Source of the DNA: Diaphorobacter limosus
GTDB taxonomy: Bacteria; Pseudomonadota; Gammaproteobacteria; Burkholderiales; Burkholderiaceae_C
Direction of reading: 5' to 3'
Assembly: GCF_033100095.1 (NCBI RefSeq)
Contig: NZ_CP136921.1
Coordinates: forward strand, 2,078,501-2,142,500
DNA length: 64,000 bases
The notes under the pieces are model-generated. The model searched no databases. It was not told the DNA's origin and saw only the letters and a list, made by a program, of their open reading frames with translations. A program made the position numbers and the translations under genes. Every line of letters starts with the position of its first letter. Within the stretch, counting starts at the first letter, position 1. Shown in pieces: positions 17,363-26,457 of this stretch.

Positions 17363-19057
17363 TCATTCGCCGTTGACCCAGGTTTTGATGATGCTGGCCA
17401 CGGCCACCGGGTTCTCGCGCGCCAGGCGGCGGGCGTCCTCCAGCCGCAGCTGTTCGGCCGTGGGCTGCAGGTCCTGCGGTTGCTCGGGGGCGGGCAGCGC
17501 GGGGCGCTCCAGCTCCTCGGAGGCCAGGGCATTCAGCTGGCCGCCGGGCGCCGAATCCTGCGCCGGCGTGGCGCTCTTGCGGCCCTTGAGCACCGGGCGC
17601 ACCAGCCCCAGCAGCAACAGCGCCACGGCCAGCGACAGGCCCACGGGCCAGCCCAGGCTCTTGGCCAGCTCAACCACCTCGGGCTGCTTCCACAGCGGCA
17701 GGTCGGCGGCGGGCGCGGCATCGGCCAGGAAGGGCGTGTTCATCAGGTTCACCGAATCGCCGCGCTCCTTGCTGTAGCCAATGGTCTCGCGCACCAGGGC
17801 CGTCATCTGCTCGATCTGCTCGGGGCTCAGGGCCTTGGCGACCGGCGGCTTGCCCTCCTCCTCGCTCACGCTCTGGTAGTTGACGACCACGGCCGCGTTC
17901 ACGCGCTTGATGGCACCCATACCGCCGCGCGTCACGCGCGTGGTCTTGTCCACCTCATAGTTGGTGATGGATTCGCGCTTGCCCTGCCCCGCCGCACCCG
18001 GCTGCTGCTGGGCATTGGCGGCCGTGGGCGGCGGGTTGGCGCCGTTGATGGGCGCCGTGGAGCCCTGCGGCGGCTGGTTGCTGACGGCGCCGGGCACGCC
18101 CGTGGGCGGCTGCGCGCCCTTGTCGCCGCCGCTTTCCACGATCTGCTGGCTGCGCACGGCGCTGGCGTCGGGTGCCAGGTTGGGGCGGTGCTGCTCCACC
18201 GTGGACTCGGTCTGGTTGAAGTCCACCTCGGCCGTCACCTGGGCCTTGACGTTGTTCTTGCCCACCACGGGCTCCAGCAAGTCCAGGATGCGGCGCGTGT
18301 ACTGCTGCTCTATCTGCTGCACATAGGCCAGCTGCTGCGCGTCCACGCCATTGCTGGCGCCGCCGTCGGGCGACTGCGACAGCAGCTTGCCGGTATCGTC
18401 CAGCACGCTCACCGCCGAGGGCGCCAGCTCGGGCACGCTGGATGCCACCAGGTGCACGATGCCCGCCAGCTGCGCCCGATCCAGCATGCGGCCCGGGTAC
18501 AGCGACAGCAGCACCGAGGCCGAAGGCTTTTGCTGCTCGCGAAAGAAACCGTTCTGATTGGGCAGCGCCAGGTGCACGCGCGCGCTCTGCACCGAGGCCA
18601 GGGCCTGGATGGAGCGCGTCAGCTCGCCCTCCAGCCCACGCTGGAAATTCAGCCGCTCCTGGAACTGGGTCACGCCAAAGCGGTTGGTCTCCATCAGCTC
18701 GAAGCCCGTCACCGAGCCCTTGGGCAGGCCCTGCGTGGCCAGGCGCAGGCGCACGTCGTGCACACGCTCGGCCGGCACCATGATGGCGCCGCCGCCTTCG
18801 GTGTATTTGTAGGGCACGTTCATGGTGGTCAGCTGGGCCACGATGGCGCCGCCATCCTTGTCGTTCAGGCCCGAGAACAGCACCCGGTAGTCCGGGCTGC
18901 GGCCATAGAAGAAGGCCGCGGCGATCACCCCCAGCAGCAACAACGCCGCCGCACCCAGGCGCAGGCGCGCACCGCGGTCGAGCGAAGCCAGGCGCTGCTG
19001 CCAGCCGGCGCTGGCGGCGGGGGGCGGGGTAACAGGGACTTCGGCAACTGCAGACAT
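17363..19057 (-). CDS. fliF: FliF MS-ring protein
   Basis: Builds the membrane MS ring, the first flagellar structure. From ATG 19057 it is 564 residues: N-terminal membrane helix (LRLGAAALLLLGVIAAAFFYG), periplasmic ring-building domains (DYRVLFSGLNDKDGGAIVAQL, VHLALPNQNGFFREQQKPSASVLLSL), a Gly/Pro/Asn-rich linker, a second membrane helix (WPVGLSLAVALLLLGLVRPV) and the FliG-binding C-terminus (ARENPVAVASIIKTWVNGE). GGAAAG lies just before this ATG; a longer frame upstream has no family similarity. Confidence 0.97.
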   Translation of the reverse strand: MSAVAEVPVTPPPAASAGWQQRLASLDRGARLRLGAAALLLLGVIAAAFFYGRSPDYRVLFSGLNDKDGGAIVAQLTTMNVPYKYTEGGGAIMVPAERVHDVRLRLATQGLPKGSVTGFELMETNRFGVTQFQERLNFQRGLEGELTRSIQALASVQSARVHLALPNQNGFFREQQKPSASVLLSLYPGRMLDRAQLAGIVHLVASSVPELAPSAVSVLDDTGKLLSQSPDGGASNGVDAQQLAYVQQIEQQYTRRILDLLEPVVGKNNVKAQVTAEVDFNQTESTVEQHRPNLAPDASAVRSQQIVESGGDKGAQPPTGVPGAVSNQPPQGSTAPINGANPPPTAANAQQQPGAAGQGKRESITNYEVDKTTRVTRGGMGAIKRVNAAVVVNYQSVSEEEGKPPVAKALSPEQIEQMTALVRETIGYSKERGDSVNLMNTPFLADAAPAADLPLWKQPEVVELAKSLGWPVGLSLAVALLLLGLVRPVLKGRKSATPAQDSAPGGQLNALASEELERPALPAPEQPQDLQPTAEQLRLEDARRLARENPVAVASIIKTWVNGE

Positions 19058-19233
19058 CGTGCTTTCCACAAAAGGGCGGGCGCCAGGCGGGACTCTGGCC
19101 GTGCTGCGATTATTGAAGTCGGCCGCGATGCCGTTCGCTGGATAAGCCCGCCCTTTGGCCATCTTTTCGCACGGCCGCGGCCCGGGTGGCGCCCTAGGAT
19201 TGCACCATCGCCCCAACCCTCCACCGACCGGCC
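19058..19233. promoter_or_regulatory. Divergent fliF / fliE intergenic region
   Basis: The 176 bp between the divergent fliF and fliE start codons must hold promoters for both the large fliF operon and fliE. I see no match to the sigma-28 pattern that is clear elsewhere in this window, which fits early (class II) genes controlled by FlhDC and sigma-70. No convincing FlhDC box could be assigned by eye. Confidence 0.5.
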
Positions 19234-19545
19234 ATGGACCTGCGCATCAACAGCACCCCGAACCCGCTGACCAGCACCCAGCTGGCGCGCCGCGTGACGG
19301 CGCCGCAGCCCGGCACGCAAGAGGTGGGTTTTTCATCCGCGTTCAAGAACGCCCTGCAATCCGTCAGCGCCGCGCAAGACCGCGCCAGCGACCTGCAGCG
19401 CGAGGTGCAGCTGGAGAACCCCAGGGTCAGCATCGAGGAAACCATGGTCGCCATGCAGAAGGCGCAGGTGGGCTTTCAGGCCACGCTGCATGTGCGTAAC
19501 CGCATGGTGCAGGCCTATACGGACATCATGAACATGCAGGTGTGA
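19234..19545 (+). CDS. fliE: FliE hook-basal body junction protein
   Basis: Connects the MS ring with the rod. The 103-residue protein has the family C-terminus (VSIEETMVAMQKAQVGFQATLHVRNRMVQAY then DIMNMQV). It stands alone on the plus strand, divergent from fliF. The N-terminus is polar and disordered as usual. Confidence 0.96.
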   Translation: MDLRINSTPNPLTSTQLARRVTAPQPGTQEVGFSSAFKNALQSVSAAQDRASDLQREVQLENPRVSIEETMVAMQKAQVGFQATLHVRNRMVQAYTDIMNMQV

Positions 19546-19562
19546 CGCTATTGCGGCATCAC

Positions 19563-19622
19563 ATTACTATTTATTTGATAGCGCATGGCGCCTTATTGAC
19601 GGGCACAACATCCGTTTTCATG
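19563..19622 (+). repeat. Dispersed AGCTGTT-GCGC-type repeat, divergent copy
   Basis: The sequence TTTGATAGCGCATGGCGCC, followed after a spacer by GGGCACAACATCCGTTTTCA, follows the pattern of the copies at 7631 and 52355. It lies between fliE and vapBC. Confidence 0.5.
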
Positions 19623-19698
19623 AAAGCCCCCGTACCGGCGGGCTGGGGCGCGCGGCCCGGGAGACTATTTCCACCGCGGGCGCATGTCCTGCCCAGAT

Positions 19699-19740
19699 TT
19701 GACCTGAAGTCACTCCAAGCATATGCTTTGGCATATGCCA
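19699..19740 (+). promoter_or_regulatory. vapBC promoter with two tandem palindromic operators
   Basis: A sigma-70 promoter, TTGACC (19699-19704), 17 bp, TATGCT (19722-19727), precedes vapB. Two perfect 12-bp palindromes lie end to end: AAGCATATGCTT (19717-19728) and TGGCATATGCCA (19729-19740), sharing the core GCATATGC. The first covers the -10 element and the second the likely start site. This is the layout expected for autorepression by a VapB-VapC complex. Confidence 0.85.
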
Positions 19741-19761
19741 ATTCAAATGGAGGAAAAGAAC

Positions 19762-20004
19762 ATGTTTGCCGAACGCCATGTCCGCCTGTTTCGCAACGGG
19801 CGCAATCAGGCCGTGCGCATCCCCCGTGAATTCGAGCTGGACGCGCAAGACGCCATCATGCGAAGAGAAGACGGTCGCCTGGTGATCGAACCCGTGCGCA
19901 AGCAGGGGCTGCTGGCCACGCTGGCGGCCCTTGCTCCACTGGAAGAAGATTGGCCGGATGACCTGGATTCCGGCTTGCAAGCGCTGGACGACATCAAGCT
20001 ATGA
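19762..20004 (+). CDS. vapB: VapB-type antitoxin (AbrB-fold)
   Basis: DNA-binding antitoxin of 80 residues. The N-terminal swapped-hairpin AbrB domain (VRLFRNGRNQAVRIPREFEL, then IMRREDGRLVIEPV) binds its own operator. The acidic C-terminus (LEEDWPDDLDSGLQALDD) should block the VapC active site. GGAGG at 19749-19753 decides ATG 19762 over upstream in-frame ATGs, which would also fall inside the palindromes. Its stop overlaps the vapC start (ATGA). Confidence 0.92.
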   Translation: MFAERHVRLFRNGRNQAVRIPREFELDAQDAIMRREDGRLVIEPVRKQGLLATLAALAPLEEDWPDDLDSGLQALDDIKL

Positions 20005-20456
20005 GCGCGCCGCGCTACTTGCTGGACACCAACGTCCTCTCTGACTTGGTGCGGCACCCGCAAGGCATCGTGGCCCGCAAGATTGCGGCCGTCGGCGAGG
20101 CCGCCGTATGCACATCCATCATCGTGGCGGCCGAACTGCGCTTTGGCGCCGCCAAGCGCGGCTCCGCCCGGCTCTCGCACCAGGTGCACGCCATTTTGTC
20201 GGCCATCGAAGTGCTGCCGCTGGACATGCCCGCCGATACAACCTACGCGCAACTGCGCTGGGCACTGGAGCAGTCGGGCCGCCCCATCGGCCCCAACGAC
20301 ATGCTGATCGCCGCCCAGGCCCTGGCCCATGAATGCGTGCTGGTCACGGCCAACGTGGGCGAGTTTTCTCGAATCACCGATCTGCAGCTCACCGACTGGC
20401 TGACTGTCCTCGACGAGCCGCCTCCCGACACCAGTGCGACGACCTCAACCGGTTGA
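20001..20456 (+). CDS. vapC: VapC-type PIN-domain ribonuclease toxin
   Basis: PIN-domain toxin, 151 residues, likely cleaving tRNA or rRNA as other VapCs do. Catalytic acids are in place: D9 (YLLDTN), E45 (IVAAELRFG) and D100 (PIGPNDMLIAAQAL). The typical C-terminal strand VTANVGEFSRITDLQLTDWL is intact, so the toxin looks functional. It is translationally coupled to vapB and sits between fliE and the fliDST group, an unexpected place for a toxin module. Confidence 0.93.
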   Translation: MSAPRYLLDTNVLSDLVRHPQGIVARKIAAVGEAAVCTSIIVAAELRFGAAKRGSARLSHQVHAILSAIEVLPLDMPADTTYAQLRWALEQSGRPIGPNDMLIAAQALAHECVLVTANVGEFSRITDLQLTDWLTVLDEPPPDTSATTSTG

Positions 20457-20484
20457 ACCTAAGCCGGCCACCGGCCGGGAGCAC

Positions 20485-20520
20485 AAAGAAAAAGAGCCGG
20501 CCACCTCACGGCGCCGGCTC
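20485..20520 (-). terminator. Rho-independent terminator behind fliT
   Basis: On the minus strand GAGCCGGC (20520-20513), an 11-nt loop and GCCGGCTC (20501-20494) form a perfect 8-bp hairpin followed directly by TTTTTCTTT (20493-20485). This ends the fliS-fliT transcript and separates it from the converging vapBC module. Confidence 0.9.
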
Positions 20521-20568
20521 ACTGCCTTGGGGTACCTTGCACGCGGCGCCACCACGCCGCCGCACCCG

Positions 20569-20868
20569 TCAATGCAGCACCTGGGGCTGGCCTTCCAGCA
20601 CATGGTCAAACTGCGCCAGCCAGGGCTCGGCCAGGATGCGGATCTGCGCGTCGTTGCGCAATATGCGCTGCATGATGCGCGTCTTCTCCTTGCGCTGCTC
20701 GGGCTCCAGATCCTCGTTCTGCGCGCGGTAGCGCAGCTGCTCTATCAGCACTGCACAGGCGCCCTCGTAGCGCACTACCTCGTCCCAGTCCTTCAGGCGC
20801 GCGGCCTCCAGCATCTTGGCGCTGCTGTTTTCGATGGCCTTGTAGTAGTCGATGAGCATTTCGGGCAT
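20569..20868 (-). CDS. fliT: FliT flagellar chaperone
   Basis: Export chaperone for the filament cap FliD; in enterics it also inhibits FlhDC. The 99-residue protein is all-helical and charged (LIDYYKAIENSSAKMLEAARLKDWDEVV), as in FliT. The sequence is poorly conserved in this family, so the call rests partly on its place directly behind fliS (3 bp) and its length. Confidence 0.85.
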   Translation of the reverse strand: MPEMLIDYYKAIENSSAKMLEAARLKDWDEVVRYEGACAVLIEQLRYRAQNEDLEPEQRKEKTRIMQRILRNDAQIRILAEPWLAQFDHVLEGQPQVLH

Positions 20869-20871
20869 TTC

Positions 20872-21312
20872 TCAGGCCTCCACCAGTGCGGGTTGCAGCA
20901 TGTCGTTGGCCACTTCGTTGGTATTCTTCATGTCTTTCCAGCCTTGTGCAATTGGCGCTATCAGGCGCGCCACCTCCTGCAGCATGGCGTCGTCGTTACG
21001 CGCGTTGGCCTGGATCAGGCGGCGCAGGCTGTATTCGTAGACCGCGCCCAGGTTCTCGGCCAGGGCACCACCGGCGTTGCGATCCAACGCCGTCATCAGA
21101 CCCTCCTCCAAAATGCGCACGGCCTTGGCGACGCTGTTGCATTTGGTCGATACATCGCCGCGCGCCAGCGCGCCGCGGGCCGTGGCAATGGCGCCGAGCA
21201 CGCCCTCGTACAACAGACTGACCAGCTGATGCTGGTCTATCGTGTGCATGCTGGTTTCGACGTTGATGCGCTGATACGCCGCGGCGGCGCGGGGGCTGAA
21301 ATTGCTGAACAT
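20872..21312 (-). CDS. fliS: FliS flagellin chaperone
   Basis: Cytoplasmic chaperone that binds the flagellin C-terminus before export. The 146-residue helical-bundle protein shows the family start (AAAAYQRINVETSMHTIDQHQLVSLLYEG) and LRRLIQANARNDDAMLQEV. Transcribed from its own sigma-28 promoter (21345-21371), and probably also from fliD. The C-terminus (ANDMLQPALVEA) is slightly longer than in enteric FliS. Confidence 0.96.
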   Translation of the reverse strand: MFSNFSPRAAAAYQRINVETSMHTIDQHQLVSLLYEGVLGAIATARGALARGDVSTKCNSVAKAVRILEEGLMTALDRNAGGALAENLGAVYEYSLRRLIQANARNDDAMLQEVARLIAPIAQGWKDMKNTNEVANDMLQPALVEA

Positions 21313-21344
21313 GGCGGTTGTCCTTGGGCTTGGTGCTATTCAAT

Positions 21345-21371
21345 TTATCGGCATTCGGCCAAGAAACTGAA
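21345..21371 (-). promoter_or_regulatory. Sigma-28 (FliA) promoter for fliS-fliT
   Basis: Minus strand: TTCAGTTT (21371-21364), 11 bp, GCCGATAA (21352-21345). The -10 matches the enteric FliA consensus GCCGATAA exactly, the -35 matches TAAAGTTT at 6 of 8 bases, and the spacing is the canonical 11. It lies in the short gap between the fliD stop and the fliS ATG at 21312. Confidence 0.85.
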
Positions 21372-21382
21372 GCCGTGGGGCA

Positions 21383-22825
21383 CTAGGATTTGTTCCAGGT
21401 GGTGACCTGCTGCGAGATATAGGTGTTGAGGGCGTTCAGCGACGACATCTTGGTGTCCAGCGCCGTGTAGCGCTGCGTCAGGCTTTTTTCCAGCCGCTCG
21501 GCCCGGTCTGTGACGCGCTGGATCTCTTGCGTGTTGCGCTTGAGGGCGTTGTCGTAGGTCTTGGTCTTGCTGGCAAAAAAACCGTCGCTGGCCAGCAGCT
21601 TGTCGGTCACACCCTTGAGTTTTTCGGCAAAGCCGTCGTCCTTGGCGCCGTCGTCGACGCCGCGAAAGAACTCCTTGACCGCCTGCGGGTTCTTCATGGC
21701 CGCGTCGAACTTGGTGGCGTTCAGCTCCAGCGAGCCGTCGGGGTTGACGTTGCCCGCGCCCAGGCCGCCGGCCGAGATCACGCCGACCGACGACAGATTC
21801 TTCAGCGCCCCCGAATCGCCCACCGCCTGCAGCGCCATGCGCAGCGTGTTTTGCAGCGTCACCGCCGTGGCGTCGCCCTGCAGCAGGCCGGCCGTCTTGG
21901 TGGCCTTGTCGTACTGCATCGACTCGTTGAGCGCGCTGTTGACGGCGTTGTAGGCCTTCACGAACGCCTCGACGTTTTTCTTGACCGACGAATCGTCCTT
22001 CTGCACCGTGATCGTCACCGCCTCGGTCGTCACCTTCGCGGCCGTAAAGGTCACGCCCGCCACCGCGTCGGCAAAGGCGTTGGTCTGCGAACTGACGGCA
22101 ATGCCGTTGACGGTGGCGTTGGCGTTCTTGGCGTATTCGGTCGTGCCGCCGGCCACCAGGCGCGACAGGCCGGCCGCGTCGTCGTGCACGCCGTCGGCGT
22201 CGGTGGCGCTTAGCCGATAACCGGCCGACTCGCCGGTGGTGTTGCTGCGCAGCATCAGGCGTTCGCCCGTGCCGTCGTTGAGCACCGTGGCCGTCACGCC
22301 GGCCTTGGCGCCGTTGATCTTGCCGGCCACGTCGGCCAGGGTGTCGGTGGCGCTGACCTCGATGTCCACGGCCTTTTCGGTGCCGGCGGTAAAGGTTTTG
22401 GGGTCGCCTGCCCAGCTGCCAATTTCAAACTTGAGCGTACCCGCGCCCACCGGCTGCTTGGCCGGCGTCAAAGCCGCCGAGATCGACGACTGCGCCGACG
22501 CCAGGTTTTGCACCTGCACGCTGAACGAGGTGGCCGCCGCTCCGCCCACGGCGCTGACCGACACCGACTCGGCGCTCGACGAGCTGGCCTTGACGCCATT
22601 CCAGCCGGTCACGCTGGTCAGCTTGTCGGCCGCCTCGCCCAGCGCCGACACCAGCGACTTGAAGTTGCCAAACGCCGACACCTTGGCATTGGTGATGGCC
22701 GCCTGCTGCTGCAGGCCGCCGGTCTTGGTGATCGGCAGCTTGACCGCATCGACCGAGGCCTTGATCAGCGCATTCACATCGACGCCGCCGCCCAGGCCGA
22801 TACCTATCGATGAAAAACTTGCCAT
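21383..22825 (-). CDS. fliD: FliD flagellar filament cap
   Basis: Caps the filament tip and folds incoming flagellin. The 480-residue protein has FliD N- and C-terminal domains: early FSSIGIGLGGGVDVNALIKA, central FVKAYNAVNSALNESMQYD, and the coiled C-terminus (RVTDRAERLEKSLTQRYTAL, then MSSLNALNTYISQQV). A strong ribosome site (CGGAGGTAGG) precedes the ATG. No sigma-28 box was found in the 217 bp upstream. Confidence 0.95.
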   Translation of the reverse strand: MASFSSIGIGLGGGVDVNALIKASVDAVKLPITKTGGLQQQAAITNAKVSAFGNFKSLVSALGEAADKLTSVTGWNGVKASSSSAESVSVSAVGGAAATSFSVQVQNLASAQSSISAALTPAKQPVGAGTLKFEIGSWAGDPKTFTAGTEKAVDIEVSATDTLADVAGKINGAKAGVTATVLNDGTGERLMLRSNTTGESAGYRLSATDADGVHDDAAGLSRLVAGGTTEYAKNANATVNGIAVSSQTNAFADAVAGVTFTAAKVTTEAVTITVQKDDSSVKKNVEAFVKAYNAVNSALNESMQYDKATKTAGLLQGDATAVTLQNTLRMALQAVGDSGALKNLSSVGVISAGGLGAGNVNPDGSLELNATKFDAAMKNPQAVKEFFRGVDDGAKDDGFAEKLKGVTDKLLASDGFFASKTKTYDNALKRNTQEIQRVTDRAERLEKSLTQRYTALDTKMSSLNALNTYISQQVTTWNKS

Positions 22826-23042
22826 GACCTACCTCCGTAATACACTGCCGCAACAGCCGAAATTGTTACACCTGCGCTGGCCTGCAGCGCCGCGAATAAG
22901 GCGGCATAAGGCCGCCAATCTCCCGCGTAGCGCCCAGGGCAATGCCGCCCCACAAAGCGCAATGCGGCGGCGAGAAGCCTCGCCACCGCGCCCGGGGTGG
23001 TTGCCGGGGCCGGGCCTTGGCGGCGCAGCCCCTGGCCCTGCA
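22826..23042. other. fliC1-fliD intergenic gap
   Basis: This 217-bp gap carries the fliD ribosome site at its right end and GC-rich sequence with small inverted repeats (for example CCGGGGTGGTTGCCGGGGCCGG near 22992 on the plus strand is too imperfect to call a terminator). I find no gene in it. Confidence 0.4.
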
Positions 23043-24479
23043 TCAACGCAGCAGCGACAGCACGCCCTGGGGCAGCTGGTTGGCCTGGGCCACCATGGCG
23101 GTGCCGGCCTGCTGCAGGATCTGCGAGCGCGACAGGTTGGCGGTCTCGGACGCGAAGTCGGCATCCTGGATGCGGCTGCGCGAGGCCGACATGTTCTCGC
23201 CCGAGGTCTGCAGGTTGTTCACCGCCGTCTCGAAGCGCGACTGCAGGGCACCGAAGCTGGCGCGCTGGCCATTCACTGCGGCCAGGGCCGAGTCAATGAT
23301 CTTCAGGGCCTTGGTGGAGCCCTCGACGGTAGAGACGTCGATCTGATTAACAGACTTCAAAGAGGAATTGCCGGCCGCCACATACGCAGACGTACCGCCC
23401 ATTGAGAACCCCTTGTCAGAGTTGAACTCCACAGTGCCACGCGAGACTGCTGTGGCGCCAGCAGCAGTTGCCTGTGCAGTGCTGAATGTCAGGGTGTTTG
23501 CCGTGGCATCCTGGGCCGCCAGCGACACGGCAGCCGCAGTCGAGTTGTTAGTGATCTGGATGTCCGCACCCGCTTCGTTCGTCAGGATCACGCCATCCCC
23601 TGCACTGTTGAGCTTGGCAGTAATGCCGGTCTGCGAAGACACGTCATTGAAGGCCTTCACCCCTTCGGCCAGATCCGTCGCGGAAGTAGTTGAGAAGGAA
23701 ATATTGGCGGCGGTGGTGGTGTTATCCCCCTTGATGGCCAGCGACACGGCACCAGCCGTCGTGATCTTGAATTCCGACACATTGCGCGCTGAGGCTGTCA
23801 CGCCCGTGGATTCAGCGGCACCGTTGACCGTGGCGGCAATCTTGGCAGCGGTATCAGCCGCATCCACGTTCAAGGTCTTGCTTTGCAGGCCATTCACGAT
23901 CACCGTTGCTGCTGCGGTAGCAGGAACCGCCGTGCCAGCCGGAACGCTGGCCGAAGATTTCAGCTGCGCGCCGTAGGTAGTGGTACGGAAGTTACCCGTG
24001 GTGGCGGTGATGGTCTGATTGGCATTCGCTCCCACCTGGAAGGTGGCCGAGCCGAACGAGCCGTCGAGCAACTTCTGGCCGTTGAACTCAGTGGTCTGCG
24101 AGATACGATCCATTTCCGACAGCAACTGGCCCACTTCGGCCTGTATGGCCTTGCGATCGCCGGCGCTGTTGGTGGCGTTGGCCGACTGCACCGACAGTTC
24201 ACGCACACGCTGCAGGATGTCGCCAGTGCTCTTGAGCGCGCCTTCTGCCGTCTGCGCCAACGAGATGCCGTCGTTGGCGTTGCGCACCGCCTGGTTCAGG
24301 CCGCGGATCTGGCTGGTGAAGCGCTCCGAAATCGCCAGGCCGGCGGCGTCGTCCTTGGCGCTGTTGATGCGCAGGCCCGACGACAGGCGCTGGATGGAGG
24401 TGTTGAGCGAATTCTGGCTGATGCCCAGGTTGCGCTGGGCGGTGAGCGAGGCGACGTTGGTATTGATGGTGGAAGCCAT
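23043..24479 (-). CDS. fliC: Flagellin 1
   Basis: Major filament protein, 478 residues. The conserved D0/D1 N-terminus ([20 protein letters not shown] through [19 protein letters not shown]) and C-terminus ([20 protein letters not shown], ending [10 protein letters not shown]) flank a variable, Thr/Ala-rich middle (about 175-380) exposed on the filament surface. A clear sigma-28 promoter lies 148 bp upstream. A close paralogue is transcribed in the opposite direction at 24821; the ends are nearly identical and the middle differs. Confidence 0.96.
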   Translation of the reverse strand: MASTINTNVASLTAQRNLGISQNSLNTSIQRLSSGLRINSAKDDAAGLAISERFTSQIRGLNQAVRNANDGISLAQTAEGALKSTGDILQRVRELSVQSANATNSAGDRKAIQAEVGQLLSEMDRISQTTEFNGQKLLDGSFGSATFQVGANANQTITATTGNFRTTTYGAQLKSSASVPAGTAVPATAAATVIVNGLQSKTLNVDAADTAAKIAATVNGAAESTGVTASARNVSEFKITTAGAVSLAIKGDNTTTAANISFSTTSATDLAEGVKAFNDVSSQTGITAKLNSAGDGVILTNEAGADIQITNNSTAAAVSLAAQDATANTLTFSTAQATAAGATAVSRGTVEFNSDKGFSMGGTSAYVAAGNSSLKSVNQIDVSTVEGSTKALKIIDSALAAVNGQRASFGALQSRFETAVNNLQTSGENMSASRSRIQDADFASETANLSRSQILQQAGTAMVAQANQLPQGVLSLLR

Positions 24480-24820
24480 GGCAAATCTCCTGAAAAGTAC
24501 CGATTGGATATGGCGTTGCCGCCAACTGGGCCCAGAACCTTCTGGCCACAGCGTTCACAGTGCCACCCAGGCTGCCTGTTGAACGGCGGGTCGTCACTTC
24601 TTGTTTCAAACGGCCCGTTGAATGTGTTTTCGGGTTGTGGCCGAAAAACTTTAGGGGCGTCCGGTCGAATCGGCGGATTGGGCGGCTTTTGCGCCGTTTA
24701 TCCAGCCAACGCGGCGGCGGCAGCTGCCCACAATCACCCCATCGTTCCCGCAAAGTCGGCCGCTGGAGCAAGGCCTGAGCCGGCAACCACACTTTTACCC
24801 AGCCACGCAGGAGTTCCGCC
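24480..24820. other. 341-bp region between the two flagellin genes
   Basis: Divergent control region. It contains the sigma-28 promoter for the left flagellin (24627-24653) and ribosome sites for both genes (CAGGAG before 24821). Pure-spacer sequence on the right half (24660-24800) is GC-rich; I could not find a matching sigma-28 pair for the right-hand flagellin. No open frame in it looks like a gene. Confidence 0.7.
24627..24653 (-). promoter_or_regulatory. Sigma-28 (FliA) promoter for flagellin 1
   Basis: Minus strand: TAAAGTTT (24653-24646), 11 bp, CCCGAAAA (24634-24627). The -35 is a perfect match to the enteric FliA consensus and the -10 matches GCCGATAA at 6 of 8 positions. The predicted leader is about 140 nt. 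Confidence 0.85.
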
Positions 24821-26299
24821 ATGGCATCCACGATCAACACCAACGTCGCCTCGCTCACCGCCCAGCGCAACCTGGGCGTGAGCCAGGGGTCGCTCAATAC
24901 CTCCATCCAGCGCCTGTCGTCGGGCCTGCGCATCAACAGCGCCAAGGACGACGCGGCGGGCCTGGCGATCTCCGAGCGCTTCACGGCCCAGATCCGCGGC
25001 CTGAACCAGGCGGCGCGCAACGCCAACGACGGCATCTCGCTGTCGCAGGTGGCAGAAAGCGCCCTGGCCGGCGCCGGCAACATCCTGCAGCGCGTCCGCG
25101 AACTGTCGGTGCAGTCGGCCAACGCCACCAACTCGGCCAGCGACCGCAAGGCCATCCAGGCCGAGGTCGGGCAGCTGCTGTCGGAGCTGGATCGCATGGC
25201 CGTGACCACCGAGTTCAACGGCCAAAAGCTGCTGGATGGCTCGTTCGGCTCAGCCACCTTCCAGGTGGGGGCGAATGCCAACCAGACCATCACTGCCACC
25301 ACCGGCAACTTTCGCACTGCTACCTATGGCACGCAGCTCAAGCAGTCGGCGCCTATCGTCGTCACAGCAGCAGCGGCACCCACCGCCCTGACCGGTACCT
25401 TCGACGTGGCGGGGCTGCAGACCAAGACCGTGACCCTGACGGCCACGGACACCATGGCGACGGCCGCGGCCAAGATCAATGCATTGACGGAGGCCACGGG
25501 GGTGAGCGCCACGGCGCGCAACCAGGTCGAGCTGAGCAACTTTGCCGCCGGCGGCTCCTACTCCCTGGCCGTCAAGGGCGACAACAGCACGGCCGCCAAC
25601 GTGACCTTCAGCGTCAGCGCTGCGGGCGCCACTGCGGCGGGCCTGGCGGAGAGCATCAAGGCCTTCAACGACGCGTCGTCGCAGACCGGCATCACGGCCA
25701 AGCTCAATGCCAATGGCAATGGCGTGGTGCTGATCAACGAGTCGGGCGCCGACATCCAGGTTCAGAACAATTCCGCTGCGGGCAACACTATCTCCCTGGG
25801 CGCCTACGATGCCGCAGCCTCCGCCACTTCGGGCACCTCGACCTTTGTGCCCGGCGTGGCGGCGGCACCAGCAGGTGGTTTTGCTACTGCGCGCGGCTAT
25901 CTGGAGATGAATTCGGACAAGGGCTTCTCCATCGGCAACCTTGGAGGCACACCGCCGGTGACCGCCACAGCTTCGACGCTCAACTCAGTGAACACCATCG
26001 ACGTCTCCACCGTGGACGGCTCCACCAAGGCCCTGAAGATCATCGACTCCGCCCTGGCCGCCGTGAACGGCCAGCGTGCCAGCTTTGGCGCACTGCAGGC
26101 ACGCTTTGAGACGGCCATCGCCAACCTGAACACGTCGTCGGAGAACATGTCCGCCTCGCGCAGCCGCATCCAGGATGCGGACTTTGCCCAGGAAACCGCC
26201 AACCTGTCACGCACCCAGATCCTGCAGCAGGCCGGCACGGCCATGGTGGCCCAGGCGAACCAGATTCCGCAGGGCGTGCTGTCCCTGCTCAAGGGTTGA
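24821..26299 (+). CDS. Flagellin 2
   Basis: Second flagellin, 492 residues, 14 longer than flagellin 1. The terminal D0/D1 regions are almost the same as those of flagellin 1. Differences cluster in the middle (about 180-410), yet even there segments such as [11 protein letters not shown] and GADIQ are shared, showing a duplication followed by divergence. It ends [10 protein letters not shown]. Both genes are intact. The promoter lacks an obvious sigma-28 motif, so expression may differ in timing or level. Confidence 0.95.
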   Translation: MASTINTNVASLTAQRNLGVSQGSLNTSIQRLSSGLRINSAKDDAAGLAISERFTAQIRGLNQAARNANDGISLSQVAESALAGAGNILQRVRELSVQSANATNSASDRKAIQAEVGQLLSELDRMAVTTEFNGQKLLDGSFGSATFQVGANANQTITATTGNFRTATYGTQLKQSAPIVVTAAAAPTALTGTFDVAGLQTKTVTLTATDTMATAAAKINALTEATGVSATARNQVELSNFAAGGSYSLAVKGDNSTAANVTFSVSAAGATAAGLAESIKAFNDASSQTGITAKLNANGNGVVLINESGADIQVQNNSAAGNTISLGAYDAAASATSGTSTFVPGVAAAPAGGFATARGYLEMNSDKGFSIGNLGGTPPVTATASTLNSVNTIDVSTVDGSTKALKIIDSALAAVNGQRASFGALQARFETAIANLNTSSENMSASRSRIQDADFAQETANLSRTQILQQAGTAMVAQANQIPQGVLSLLKG

Positions 26300-26457
26300 G
26301 CGGCCTGGCGGCCGTATCGGCAGCAGGCACTCTTTGAGGCATCGGCCATGCGCTTCCCCATGCCTTGACCAGATTCACAATCAGATACAGTACATCCCTC
26401 ATACAGGGTATGCCTGCCACCCTTGACCCAAGGCTGCCATAGCAACCCGGATCCACC

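Noticed and set aside
16673..19270. An 865-codon plus-strand open frame opposite fliG and fliF
   Set aside because: It overlaps two certain genes completely and has the low-complexity look of an antisense frame.
24660..24800. Possible sigma-28 promoter for flagellin 2 (GCCGTTTA or GCCGGCAA as -10)
   Set aside because: Neither has a TAAAG-like -35 at 11 bp; matches are no better than chance in this GC-rich stretch.
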